A stretch of 64,000 bases of DNA, taken from assembly GCF_036084755.1 (NCBI RefSeq), contig NZ_CP107968.1, forward strand, positions 7,696,001 through 7,760,000, given 5' to 3'. This document shows positions 42,918-51,809 of this stretch, piece by piece (positions within the stretch are counted from its first letter, which is position 1; every line of letters starts with the position of its first letter). The notes beneath the pieces were generated by a model that saw only the letters and a program-made list of their open reading frames with translations, was not told where the DNA came from and ran no database searches. A program made the translations under genes and the position numbers. This DNA comes from Streptomyces sp. NBC_00370. GTDB taxonomy: Bacteria; Actinomycetota; Actinomycetes; Streptomycetales; Streptomycetaceae.

Positions 42918-44354
42918 TCAGGCGGTGCAGTTCAGCGTGCCGGCGCGCAGCGCGTGGCCGCCGTCGTTGGCGTCGTCGGACCAGACGACCGGCTTGTGGC
43001 CGGAGACGCAGGCCGACTGGGGGGCGATGGCGAAGCCCTCGTTGTTGTAGTTCGACATCCCCGAGGGGCGGTCGTACACCGCGGTCGCGGCGAACTGGCC
43101 CTGGGCGTTGATGTCGAGGACCGCACTCTGGCCCTGGCAGGAGTCGTCGCAGACCGCCCACAGATGCCCGGTGGCCGGCTCGAACTCCAGCTCCATCACG
43201 GCCGACAGGCCGCTGGCGACGGTGGCGATCCGGGTGAAGCCGCCGCCGGACTGGTTGAGGGCGTACGCGTAGATCGTGCTGTTGTCCTCGACACCGCCGA
43301 AGAACAGACCGCTGCCGTGGCCCGGGTAGGACGCCGGGTCGTAGGCCGCTCCCGTGTGCTCGTCACGGAAGTCGTGCGCGGTCAGGAACGAGTCGGGGAT
43401 CCACGAGATCCCCTCGAACCCGCCGTTCTCGGGGAGCGAGGGCAGGTCGGAGGTGAGGTTCCACTCCGCGGTCGCGTTCAGCGAGGACGATGTGGCGGAG
43501 CCGTCGAAGCGCAGGATCTCGGGCTTGCTGGTGGAGTCCTTGTCGTTGTCGCGCTCGGTGGCGACGAACAGCCCCTCGGGGGTGCTGACCACGGCTTCCG
43601 CGTCGGGATCGCCGCTGCCGCCCGGGTAGTGCAGGGCCTTGCCCTTGGACCAGCCACCGGTCGTGTCGGGGCGCCAGGTCGAGCCGTTGGGCACCAGCCG
43701 GTAGAGCTTGCTCGGGCCGTTGTTCACCGCCCAGAGGACGCCGCTGCTCTCGAAGGACAGACCGCTGAGGTTCTCCCCGAACACGTTCGAGCCGTCGGCG
43801 TTGGTCACGGCCGAACCGCCCGGCCAGGCCCCGTGGACCGGCTGGCCGCCGCCCCCGCCGGTCGTGCCGCAGGCGTTCGCCTTGCCCTTGGTCGGGGTCG
43901 TCGTGGTGGTGAACGCGCCGGTGCCGTCCGGGCAGCGGCCGTACGTGGTGTCGGCGTGGTCGTCCCAGCTGTAGGAGTCCACCAGCGTCGAGCCGTTGTA
44001 CAGCCGCGCCGAGTCCTCGCTGCCCAGGCCGAACGACGGGTCGACGTCCAGCGCCAGGAAAGCGCCGGCGGCCAGCGTCGTCTTCTTGGCGATCTTGTAC
44101 GAGTGGTCGTCGTCGTTGTCCTTGACGAGCCATCCGGACACGTCGACCGCCGCGGAACCGGTGTTGACGATCTCGACCCAGTCACCCGGACTGCCGTTGT
44201 TCGACTCGACCTCGTTGATCCGAACCGTGGCCTGGGCGGCCTGGGCGGCCTGGGCCTGGGTCTGTGCCGAGGCAGGCGCACCGGACAGGCCGAGGGCCAG
44301 GAAGGTCAGAACAACGGCGGTGACGGGGGCTTGACTACGCCAGTGCGTACGCAC
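42918..44354 (-). CDS. Secreted lamin-tail-domain protein with beta-propeller-like region
   Basis: A 478-residue exported protein. The signal peptide is TAVVLTFLALGLSGAPASAQ, followed by a short AQAAQAAQA repeat encoded by near-identical 9-base units. The lamin-tail domain (about 45-150) reads VRINEVESNNGSPGDWVEIV and VDVSGWLVKDND. A linker with GGGGG leads to a region of repeated strands (LSGLSFESSGVLWAVNNGPS, PEGLFVATERDNDKDS, GGFEGISWIPDSF), probably a beta-propeller of the esterase-like or SdiA-regulated type. The exact activity is not evident. It is divergent from the phospholipase gene. Confidence 0.85.
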   Translation of the reverse strand: MRTHWRSQAPVTAVVLTFLALGLSGAPASAQTQAQAAQAAQATVRINEVESNNGSPGDWVEIVNTGSAAVDVSGWLVKDNDDDHSYKIAKKTTLAAGAFLALDVDPSFGLGSEDSARLYNGSTLVDSYSWDDHADTTYGRCPDGTGAFTTTTTPTKGKANACGTTGGGGGQPVHGAWPGGSAVTNADGSNVFGENLSGLSFESSGVLWAVNNGPSKLYRLVPNGSTWRPDTTGGWSKGKALHYPGGSGDPDAEAVVSTPEGLFVATERDNDKDSTSKPEILRFDGSATSSSLNATAEWNLTSDLPSLPENGGFEGISWIPDSFLTAHDFRDEHTGAAYDPASYPGHGSGLFFGGVEDNSTIYAYALNQSGGGFTRIATVASGLSAVMELEFEPATGHLWAVCDDSCQGQSAVLDINAQGQFAATAVYDRPSGMSNYNNEGFAIAPQSACVSGHKPVVWSDDANDGGHALRAGTLNCTA

Positions 44355-44622
44355 GATGGCCGCTCCTCATGTCGGGGATCGAGCAGGCGAGGAGCGCGCT
44401 CACGCTCCCGGCGAAGCATCGGGCACCCCGGCGACCAGGGGCTGAACACGCTACGAACAATGCGTGTAACCCGCAGGAGTTACCCCGGACCGCCGCCCGG
44501 AGTGATCACCGCTCAGCCCGCGTTCACACGGTGTTGGTGTCCACTTGCTTCGATGAACGGGTCGCAGCACCTGTCCCGACTGTCCCCGAACCCGACTGCC
44601 CCCACGCATGGGAGGAGCCTCC

Positions 44623-46701
44623 ATGGCCCCCGGTCCGACACCCACGACGCCCGAGTCCGACACCGCAGGCACATTCGACGCGCCGAGCGGCACCACCCGC
44701 CGCCGGTTCCTCCAGGGCACGGGGGTCGCCGCCGGAACGCTCGTACTCGGCGGGACCGCCGGGGCGGGCGGCGCGTACGCCGGCACGAAGCAGCGGTACG
44801 TCCTGCCGAAGGGCTTCAAGGGCAATCTGTCCGACCTGCGGCATGTCGTCATCCTCATGCAGGAGAACCGCTCCCAGGACCACTACTTCGGCACGTTCCC
44901 CGGCGTACGGGGCTTCAACGACAAGCAGGCGCTGCGGTTCCAGGACGGCACCACCGTCTTCCAGCAGAAGGACGGCAAGGGCAACACCGTCTCGCCCCAG
45001 GTCGACGACGGCGCCTGGGGCAACGACCACGGAGCCTGGGGCGACGTCGGTCACCGCACCTGGGACAAGTGGGTGCAGCACAACGGCGCCAGCGCCATGA
45101 ACTACCACAGCGACGGCTACATGGGCTTCTACCACTCGGTCGCCGCCCAGTACACCGTCGCCGACCAGAACTTCTGCTCCGAGTTCGGGCCCACCGACCC
45201 CAACCGGAAGTATCTGTGGAGCGGCACCGCCAACAGCGAGACGGGCAACACGGACGAGTCCAACTACTCCCGCCCCTGGATCACGGTGGCCGAGCAGCTC
45301 CAGCAGGCCGGCATCGACTGGCGGCTCTACTCCGACAACAGCGGTGACGGGCGGCAGGGTTACCTCAGCGGCTGGGTCGGCGACTACGGCGACAACGAGC
45401 TGAAGTACTTCAAGGGGTTCGAGCCGGCCGGGCTGAGCGCCGACGACCCGAAGCTGCGGCCGGGCACCGGGCTGATCTGGCGCGGCAACGCCACGTACTA
45501 CGCCGGCATGACCGCCCCGAACGACGACTCGGACGCCAACCTCGACGCGGTGCTCAAGAACTTCCACGACGCCTGCCGGCCGGGCGCCGAACATCCGCTG
45601 CCCGCCGTCTCCTGGCTGGTGGCGCCGTACGGCTGGTCCGAGCACCCGAGCGCGGACACCCTGCACGGCGAGCGCTACGTCAAGAAGGTGCTCGACAGCC
45701 TGCAGAGCAACCCCGACATCTGGAACCACACCCTCTTCATCCTCAACTACGACGAGAACGACGGGAAGTTCGACCACGTCCTGCCGCCGTGGCCCGAGCC
45801 GGGCACGGCGGGCGAGTACGTCGGCGACTACCCGCTCGGCTTCGGACCCCGGGTGCCGATGCTGCTCGTCTCGCCGTGGACCCGTGGCGGGCACGTGGCG
45901 TCCGAGGTCTTCGACCACACCTCGACCATCACGTTCCTGGAGACCTGGGCGGCCCACCTCGGCAAGCCGTTCCGCTGCCCCAACATCAGCGACTGGCGGC
46001 GCTCGGTCGCGGGCGACCTGACCAGCGCCCTCGACTTCGCCCACCCGCAGCCCGGCCCCGCCGCCTTCCCCGACCCGCTCGCCGAGCAGCCGGTGTCGAT
46101 CGCGGCGGGCCACATGACGCCGCGCCCGCTGGGCTTCCACCCGCACGCGACGATCTCGGAGGACCGCGCCGCGGGCACGGTCACCGCCAGGATGACGCTG
46201 ACCGGCGGCCCGAAGGGCAAGGCCCTGAGCTTCCAGGTCTTCCCCGACAAGTACCGGCCCTTCTCCAGCACGCCGTTCACCGTCACCGCCCGCGAGCCGC
46301 GCGAGTACACCTGGGACGCCGGGGCCACCGACGGCGCGTACGCGTTCTCGATCTACTCCAACGACGGTTTCGTACGCTCCTTCGCCGGCCGGGTCGCGCC
46401 CGCACACAAGCACGACGGCGGCCTGCCGCGCGTGGAGGCCGACCTGGTGCGGGCCAAGGGCAAGCACGACGCCGAGGTGAAGCTCACGCTGCACAACGAC
46501 GGCGCGGCGCCGGTGCGTTACGTGCTCACCGCCAACGACTACCTCGGCCGTACCCAGCGGATCACGGTGGCCCACGGCCGCACGAGGACCGTCACCTGGC
46601 CCACCCAGGAGGGCTATTACGACGTGGTCGTCACCGTGGACGAGGACACCACCTGGAGCCGGCGCTACGCCGGCCGCGTCGCCACGGCCGACCGGGACTG
46701 A
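44623..46701 (+). CDS. Tat-exported phospholipase C, phosphatase-like family
   Basis: A secreted phosphoesterase of 692 residues. The Tat signal is TTRRRFLQGTGVAAGTLVLG. The catalytic domain has the family signatures VVILMQENRSQDHYFGTFPG and LNYDENDGKFDHV, plus TSTITFLETWAAHLG. Two C-terminal DUF756-type beta domains follow (about 460-690). Relatives cleave phosphatidylcholine, and many are induced by phosphate starvation. ATG at 44623 follows GGGAGGAGCC; an earlier ATG at 44608 would contain the Shine-Dalgarno. Its 3' end overlaps the convergent ABC gene by 37 bases. Confidence 0.92.
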   Translation: MAPGPTPTTPESDTAGTFDAPSGTTRRRFLQGTGVAAGTLVLGGTAGAGGAYAGTKQRYVLPKGFKGNLSDLRHVVILMQENRSQDHYFGTFPGVRGFNDKQALRFQDGTTVFQQKDGKGNTVSPQVDDGAWGNDHGAWGDVGHRTWDKWVQHNGASAMNYHSDGYMGFYHSVAAQYTVADQNFCSEFGPTDPNRKYLWSGTANSETGNTDESNYSRPWITVAEQLQQAGIDWRLYSDNSGDGRQGYLSGWVGDYGDNELKYFKGFEPAGLSADDPKLRPGTGLIWRGNATYYAGMTAPNDDSDANLDAVLKNFHDACRPGAEHPLPAVSWLVAPYGWSEHPSADTLHGERYVKKVLDSLQSNPDIWNHTLFILNYDENDGKFDHVLPPWPEPGTAGEYVGDYPLGFGPRVPMLLVSPWTRGGHVASEVFDHTSTITFLETWAAHLGKPFRCPNISDWRRSVAGDLTSALDFAHPQPGPAAFPDPLAEQPVSIAAGHMTPRPLGFHPHATISEDRAAGTVTARMTLTGGPKGKALSFQVFPDKYRPFSSTPFTVTAREPREYTWDAGATDGAYAFSIYSNDGFVRSFAGRVAPAHKHDGGLPRVEADLVRAKGKHDAEVKLTLHNDGAAPVRYVLTANDYLGRTQRITVAHGRTRTVTWPTQEGYYDVVVTVDEDTTWSRRYAGRVATADRD

Positions 46702-48581
46702 TCCGCCGGAGCGTCCGTCCGCACACCGGAAGCGTCGTGGGCGCGCGCGGCGTGCAGGCGGGCGTAGGCTCCCTGACGCCTGATCAGATCGTCATGGGTG
46801 CCCTGCTCGACGATGCGGCCCGACTCCATCACCACGATGACGTCCGCGTCACGGATGGTGGACAGCCGATGCGCGATGACGAAGCTGGTCCTGCCCTCGC
46901 GCAGGGTGTTCATCGCGCGCTGGATGAGCACTTCGGTACGGGTGTCGACCGAGCTGGTCGCCTCGTCGAGCAGCAGCACCGCCGGCTTGGCGAGGAACGC
47001 CCGTGCCACCGTGATCAGTTGCTTCTCGCCGGCGCTCACGCCTGCCGACTCGTCGTCCAGCACGGTGTCGTAGCCGTCGGGCAGCGTACGGATGAACCGG
47101 TCCGCGCAGGTGGCGCGGGCCGCCGCCACGATCTCGTCGCGCGTCGCGGCGGCCCGGCCGTACGCGATGTTCTCGGCTATGGTGCCCCGGAACAGCCAGG
47201 TGTCCTGGAGGACCAGGCCGAACCGGGAGCGCAGGTCGTCGCGGGTCATGGACGCGATGTCCGTACCGTCGAGCAGGATGCGCCCGCCGCCGAGCTCGTA
47301 GAACCGGACGAGCAGATTGCCCAGCGTGGTCTTGCCCGCACCCGTCGGGCCCACGATCGCCACCGTGCTGCCTGGTTCCACCGTCAGCGACAGATCCTCG
47401 ATCAGTGGCGTGCCGGGGGAGTAGCGGAAAGAGACACGGTCGAACCGGACGCGGCCCGCGGCCCGTTCGGGCGTGCGCGGGTGCGCGGGGTCGGGGTGCT
47501 GCTCGTCCGCGTCCAGCAGGGTGAAGACCCGTGCCGCCGAGGCGATTCCCGACTGGAGGCGGCCCGCCACGCTCGCGACCTCCACGATCGGCTGGCTGAA
47601 CTGGCGGGAGTACAGGATGAACGCCTGGACGTCCCCGAGGCTCAGCGAGCCGTGCACCACCTGCCACGCACCGACCACGGCGACGGCCACATAACCCAGG
47701 TTGGCGATGAACATCATGGACGGCTCGATGGTGCCCGAGGCGAACTGGGCCTTCCTGCCCGCCCGGTACAGCGCCTCGTTGTGCGCGTCGAACCGCTCCT
47801 CGGCCTGTGCGCGCCTGCCGAAGCCCTTGACCAGGGAATGGCCGGTGTAGATCTCCTCGACGTGCCCGTTCATCGAGCCGGTGGCCGCCCACTGGTCGGC
47901 GAACCGGGGCTGGGCGCGCTTGCTGATCCAGGCGGCGAGCACCGCCGAGACGGGCACGCTCGCCAGCATGACCAGCGCCAGTGACGGCGAGATGACCAGC
48001 ATCAGGATCAGCATCGTGACGATGGAGAAGACCGAGGTGATCAGCTCGGCGAGGGTCTGCTGGAGGGTCTGCTGGAGGTTGTCGACGTCGTTGGTGGCGC
48101 GGCTCAGCACCTCGCCCGCCGGATGGCGGTCGAAGTGGCGCAGCGGCAGCCGCCCGAGCTTGTCCTCCGCCTTCTCCCGCAGGTCGAAGACGACCCGCTG
48201 CACGACGGCGGCGATCAGCCGCCCCTGCGCGAGCATGAACAGCGAGGCCGCGACGTAGAGGACGAGCAGGAGCAGCAGCACCCGGCCGACCTCGCCGAAG
48301 TCGACCCCGGGTGTTCCGGATCCGGCCGCGCCGCCCGGGGCGCCGCCGACGGTGCCGTCCACGATCAGGTCCGTGGCCTTGCCGAGGAGCAGCGGGCCGA
48401 ACGCGTTGAGGGTGATGCCGCCGATGCCCAGGGCGAGCGCCAGCGAGATACGGGAGCGGTGCGGCCGGAGCAGCCCGACGAGCCGCCGCCCCGCCCCGGT
48501 GGCCTCGGGCTGCCGCCTCTCGGGTTCGCGTGTCTCGGATGCGTGCGCATCGGACGCGTTACGGCTGCCGGGCGAGACCAT
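46665..48581 (-). CDS. ABC exporter half-transporter, canonical ATPase (polyene cluster type)
   Basis: A 638-residue fused membrane-ATPase protein. Six helices fill about 45-340. The ATPase has Walker A VGPTGAGKTT, signature VSAGEKQ and Walker B VLLLDEATSSVD with an intact catalytic Glu. ATG at 48581 has GAGGAGG upstream and overlaps the end of the preceding ABC gene by 23 bases, so the two are translationally coupled and form a heterodimer. In nystatin, amphotericin and pimaricin clusters a pair like this (NysG/NysH, AmphG/AmphH, PimA/PimB) next to the GDP-mannose dehydratase gene is thought to export the product. Confidence 0.9.
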   Translation of the reverse strand: MVSPGSRNASDAHASETREPERRQPEATGAGRRLVGLLRPHRSRISLALALGIGGITLNAFGPLLLGKATDLIVDGTVGGAPGGAAGSGTPGVDFGEVGRVLLLLLVLYVAASLFMLAQGRLIAAVVQRVVFDLREKAEDKLGRLPLRHFDRHPAGEVLSRATNDVDNLQQTLQQTLAELITSVFSIVTMLILMLVISPSLALVMLASVPVSAVLAAWISKRAQPRFADQWAATGSMNGHVEEIYTGHSLVKGFGRRAQAEERFDAHNEALYRAGRKAQFASGTIEPSMMFIANLGYVAVAVVGAWQVVHGSLSLGDVQAFILYSRQFSQPIVEVASVAGRLQSGIASAARVFTLLDADEQHPDPAHPRTPERAAGRVRFDRVSFRYSPGTPLIEDLSLTVEPGSTVAIVGPTGAGKTTLGNLLVRFYELGGGRILLDGTDIASMTRDDLRSRFGLVLQDTWLFRGTIAENIAYGRAAATRDEIVAAARATCADRFIRTLPDGYDTVLDDESAGVSAGEKQLITVARAFLAKPAVLLLDEATSSVDTRTEVLIQRAMNTLREGRTSFVIAHRLSTIRDADVIVVMESGRIVEQGTHDDLIRRQGAYARLHAARAHDASGVRTDAPADQSRSAVATRPA

Positions 48582-50316
48582 CGACGGCCTCCTCTTCGGT
48601 GAGCTGGGAGAGCGCGATCTCGCGGTAGGTCGAGCTGTCACGCAGCAGTTCGGCGTGGGTTCCGGTGCCGACGACGCGCCCCTCGTCCAGGACCACGATG
48701 CGGTCGGCGGTCCGTACGGTGTCGACCCGCTGGGCGACGGTGATCACGGTCGCCCGCGCCGTCTCCGGCGCGAGGGCGGTCCGCAGCGCCGCGTCCGTGG
48801 CGTAGTCGAGCGCCGAGAAGCAGTCGTCGAAGAGGTAGATGTCGGGCCGGCGCAGCAGGGTGCGCGCGATGGCCAGCCGCTGCCGCTGCCCACCGGACAC
48901 ATTGGTGCCGCCCTGGGAGATCTCGGCGTCCAGCGCGCCGGGCAGCCGCCGGACGAACTCGGCGGCCTGGGCGACCCGCAGGGCCTCCCACAGCTCCTCG
49001 TCGGTGGCGTCGGGGCGGCCGAAGCGCAGATTGCTCGCGACGGTGCCCGAGAACAGGTACGGCTTCTGCGGTACGAAGCCGACGGCCCGGCTGAGCGCCT
49101 CCGGGGCCAGCTCCCGTACGTCGGCGCCGTTGACGCGCACCGACCCGTCGGTCGCGTCGAACAGCCGCAGCACCAGATTGAGCAGGGTCGTCTTGCCGCT
49201 GCCGGTGCTGCCGAGGATCGCCACGCTCTCGCCGGGCCCCGCGGTCAGGTCGATCCCCTGGAGCACCGGCTTCTCCGCACCCGGGTAGCGGAACTCCGCC
49301 CCGCGCACGACGAGTTGACCGGCGGCCGAGGGGGAGGCGCCGACCGGGTCCGGTGGCGGCGTGACGCTCGTCGGGGTACTGAGGATCCCTTGGACGCGGC
49401 CGGCGGACACCTTCGCGCGGGGCACCGAGAGGAAGACGAACGCGACCATCACGACCGACATCAGGATGAGCGAGAGATAGCTGAGAAACGCGCTGATCGC
49501 GCCGATCCGCATCGACCCCGCGTCGATCCGGTGGGCGCCGACCCACAGGACGGCCACCATGAACACGTTCATGAGCAGCAGCACCACGGGCAGCATGGTC
49601 GCGATGAGACGGCTGACGCGCCGCGAGACGTCGAAGAGTTCGGTGTTGGTACGGGTGAACCGCGCGCGCTCGTAGTCGTCCCTGACGAAGGAACGCACCA
49701 CCCGTACGCCGGTGATCTGCTCACGCAGCAGTCTGCCGAGCCGGTCGAGGTAGGTCTGCATCCGCTCGTAGAGCACGCCCATCCGGGCCAGCAGCAGACC
49801 GAAGGCGACGCCGACGACCAGCACGAGCAGCACCAGGATCAGGGCGAGCGGCACGTCCTGCTGGAGGGCCAGCGCGATGCTGCCCAGGCACATGAGCGGC
49901 GCCGACACCACGATGCCGAAGCCCGAGACGGCCAGGGTCTGTATCTGCTGGACGTCGTTGACCGTGCGGTTCATCAGCGAGGGCGTACCGAACCTGCCCA
50001 CCTCGCGCGCCGAGAAGTCCAGCACCCGGCGGAAGACGACGGAGCGGATGTCACGCCCCATCGCCATCGCGGTGCGCGAGCCCAGCGACACGGCGCCGAC
50101 GGCCGAGACGATCTGGACGAGGGCCACGGCGACCATGACCGCCCCGACCCGGGTGATGTAGCCGCTGTCCGCCCGGACCACACCGTTGTCGATGAGGGCC
50201 GCGCCGAGCGTCGGCAGCACCAACGTGGCGAGGATCTGGGCCAGTTGCAAAAGGACCAGCAGAGCCGCCGCTCCCCGGTAGGGACGTATATGGATGCGCA
50301 GGAGTCCGAACAGCAC
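48559..50316 (-). CDS. ABC exporter half-transporter, degenerate ATPase site (polyene cluster type)
   Basis: A 585-residue membrane-ATPase protein. The helices begin at LRIHIRPYRGAAALLVLLQ. Walker A is LGSTGSGKTT and the signature is NVSGGQRQR. Walker B reads YLFDDCFSALD, so the catalytic Glu of canonical ATPases is Asp. This asymmetry with the second protein is typical of heterodimeric exporters. GTG at 50316 follows CGGAGTG; the upstream open frame runs into the intergenic operator region. It is divergent from the GDP-mannose dehydratase gene, with a PimM-type site between them. Confidence 0.9.
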   Translation of the reverse strand: MLFGLLRIHIRPYRGAAALLVLLQLAQILATLVLPTLGAALIDNGVVRADSGYITRVGAVMVAVALVQIVSAVGAVSLGSRTAMAMGRDIRSVVFRRVLDFSAREVGRFGTPSLMNRTVNDVQQIQTLAVSGFGIVVSAPLMCLGSIALALQQDVPLALILVLLVLVVGVAFGLLLARMGVLYERMQTYLDRLGRLLREQITGVRVVRSFVRDDYERARFTRTNTELFDVSRRVSRLIATMLPVVLLLMNVFMVAVLWVGAHRIDAGSMRIGAISAFLSYLSLILMSVVMVAFVFLSVPRAKVSAGRVQGILSTPTSVTPPPDPVGASPSAAGQLVVRGAEFRYPGAEKPVLQGIDLTAGPGESVAILGSTGSGKTTLLNLVLRLFDATDGSVRVNGADVRELAPEALSRAVGFVPQKPYLFSGTVASNLRFGRPDATDEELWEALRVAQAAEFVRRLPGALDAEISQGGTNVSGGQRQRLAIARTLLRRPDIYLFDDCFSALDYATDAALRTALAPETARATVITVAQRVDTVRTADRIVVLDEGRVVGTGTHAELLRDSSTYREIALSQLTEEEAVDGLARQP

Positions 50317-50432
50317 GGAATGACACTCCGGTTGACAGAGCCGGCCCGGACGCCGACGCATCCAGTGCACCGCACCGGAGGCCCGAAAATCACTAGTGTT
50401 CTCGGGTTCTTGCTTTCTTGCCGGCGGTCGCA

Positions 50433-50448
50433 CTCAGGAATTCCCTAG
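50433..50448. promoter_or_regulatory. PAS-LuxR (PimM-type) operator, site 1
   Basis: The 16 bases match the PimM consensus CTVGGGAWWTCCCBAG at 15 positions on either strand. The site lies between the divergent ABC-exporter operon and the GDP-mannose dehydratase gene and could activate both. A 15-base copy in inverted orientation follows the dehydratase gene. No regulator gene of this family is in the window. Confidence 0.8.
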
Positions 50449-50589
50449 TATGCCGGGGATTTCTTGACACCGAGGTCGGCGGCTTGCGAGCGTTCCGATG
50501 TCTATCGTCCGGACAGAAGCGTATTCGATGCAAGGTCGTCGACCTAGCTCTGCGTTTGGGCGGTCTCTCGTGGTCGAGAAGGGGTTGGA

Positions 50590-51624
50590 ATGTCCAAGCG
50601 CGCGCTGATCACCGGAATTACCGGGCAGGACGGATCGTATCTGGCCGAGCACCTGCTCTCGCAGGGCTACCAGGTATGGGGATTGATCCGGGGCCAGGCC
50701 AACCCGCGCAAGTCGCGGGTGAGCAAGCTCGTCTCGGATCTGTCCTTCGTCGAGGGTGATCTCATGGACCAGGGCAGCCTGGTGTCCGCCGTCGACACGG
50801 TCCAGCCCGACGAGGTCTACAACCTCGGTGCCATCTCGTTCGTGCCGATGTCGTGGCAGCAGGCCGAACTGGTCACCGAGGTCAACGGAATGGGCGTCCT
50901 GCGGGTCCTGGAGGCGATCCGCATGGTGAGCGGCCTCAACAGCTCCCGCACCGCGGCGAACGCCGGCCAGATCCGCTTCTACCAGGCGTCGTCGTCGGAG
51001 ATGTTCGGCAAGGCGGCCGAGACGCCGCAGCGGGAGACGACGCTCTTCCACCCACGCAGCCCCTACGGCGCCGCCAAGGCGTACGGGCACTTCATCACCC
51101 GCAACTACCGTGAGTCCTTCGGCATGTACGCGGTCTCCGGGATGCTCTTCAACCACGAATCCCCGCGCCGCGGCTCGGAGTTCGTGACCAGGAAGATCTC
51201 CCTCGCGGTCGCCAGGATCAAGCTGGGGCTCCAGGACAAACTGCACCTGGGCAACCTCGACGCGGTACGCGACTGGGGCTTCGCCGGCGACTACGTACGC
51301 GCCATGCACCTCATGCTCCAGCAGGACGACCCCGACGACTACGTGGTGGGCAGCGGCAGCATGCACTCGGTCTCCGACGCCGTCCGGATCGCCTTCGAGC
51401 ACGTGGACCTCGACTGGGAGGACTACGTGGTCATCGACCCCGGTCTGGTGCGCCCCGCCGAGGTGGAGATCCTCTGCGCCGACAGCAAGCACGCGCAGAC
51501 CAGGCTCGGCTGGAAACCCAGCGTCGACTTCCCGGAACTGATGCACATGATGGTCGACGCCGACCTCGCGCAGGTCCACCGGGAGGACCAGTACGGGGAC
51601 CTTCTGCTGGCCTCCAGCTGGTAG
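50590..51624 (+). CDS. GDP-mannose 4,6-dehydratase (mycosamine pathway)
   Basis: A 344-residue extended SDR enzyme that converts GDP-mannose to GDP-4-keto-6-deoxymannose. The NADP motif is ALITGITGQDGSYLAEHLLS. The catalytic segment is QASSSEMFGKA with YxxxK in SPYGAAKAYGHF, and the substrate region is GNLDAVRDWGFAGDYVRAMH. In polyene clusters this enzyme (NysDIII, AmphDIII, PimJ) starts synthesis of the sugar mycosamine. Position between the ABC exporter pair and the large PKS is the same as in those clusters. AGAAGGGG precedes ATG at 50590. A perfect terminator hairpin follows. Confidence 0.95.
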   Translation: MSKRALITGITGQDGSYLAEHLLSQGYQVWGLIRGQANPRKSRVSKLVSDLSFVEGDLMDQGSLVSAVDTVQPDEVYNLGAISFVPMSWQQAELVTEVNGMGVLRVLEAIRMVSGLNSSRTAANAGQIRFYQASSSEMFGKAAETPQRETTLFHPRSPYGAAKAYGHFITRNYRESFGMYAVSGMLFNHESPRRGSEFVTRKISLAVARIKLGLQDKLHLGNLDAVRDWGFAGDYVRAMHLMLQQDDPDDYVVGSGSMHSVSDAVRIAFEHVDLDWEDYVVIDPGLVRPAEVEILCADSKHAQTRLGWKPSVDFPELMHMMVDADLAQVHREDQYGDLLLASSW

Positions 51625-51646
51625 TGGTCCGGGAAACCGGGCAGGA

Positions 51647-51662
51647 CTAGGGAATTCCTGTC
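51647..51662. promoter_or_regulatory. PAS-LuxR (PimM-type) operator, site 2
   Basis: The 16 bases match CTVGGGAWWTCCCBAG at 13 positions. Bases 51646-51660 are the exact reverse complement of 50435-50449. The site lies 22 bases after the dehydratase stop and about 160 bases before the PKS start, a plausible activator site for the PKS gene. Confidence 0.65.
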
Positions 51663-51681
51663 GCGGTCGCGACGACACTCG

Positions 51682-51726
51682 CCACATGGCTTCTCCGTAA
51701 TCCGCTGTGAAGCCATGTGGCTTTTT
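51682..51726 (+). terminator. Intrinsic terminator between dehydratase and PKS genes
   Basis: Perfect 12-base arms CCACATGGCTTC (51682-51693) and GAAGCCATGTGG (51709-51720) enclose a 15-base loop and are followed by CTTTTTC. This is a classical T-tailed terminator, unusual in such G+C-rich DNA. It separates the dehydratase transcript from the PKS transcript, unless the PKS message starts upstream of it. Confidence 0.88.
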
Positions 51727-51809
51727 CATTTATTGCTTTGGACGACGAGCGTGTGATGTCCGGCGTGATTCATGTTCGGTCGCTGGCTGTCGAGATGGGT
51801 TGAGTTGAG

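Noticed and set aside
44463..44485. GTAAC and GTTACCCC repeats upstream of phospholipase C as a possible PHO box
   Set aside because: Phospholipase genes are often PhoP-controlled, but the repeats are 13 bases apart instead of 11 and do not resemble GTTCACC units.
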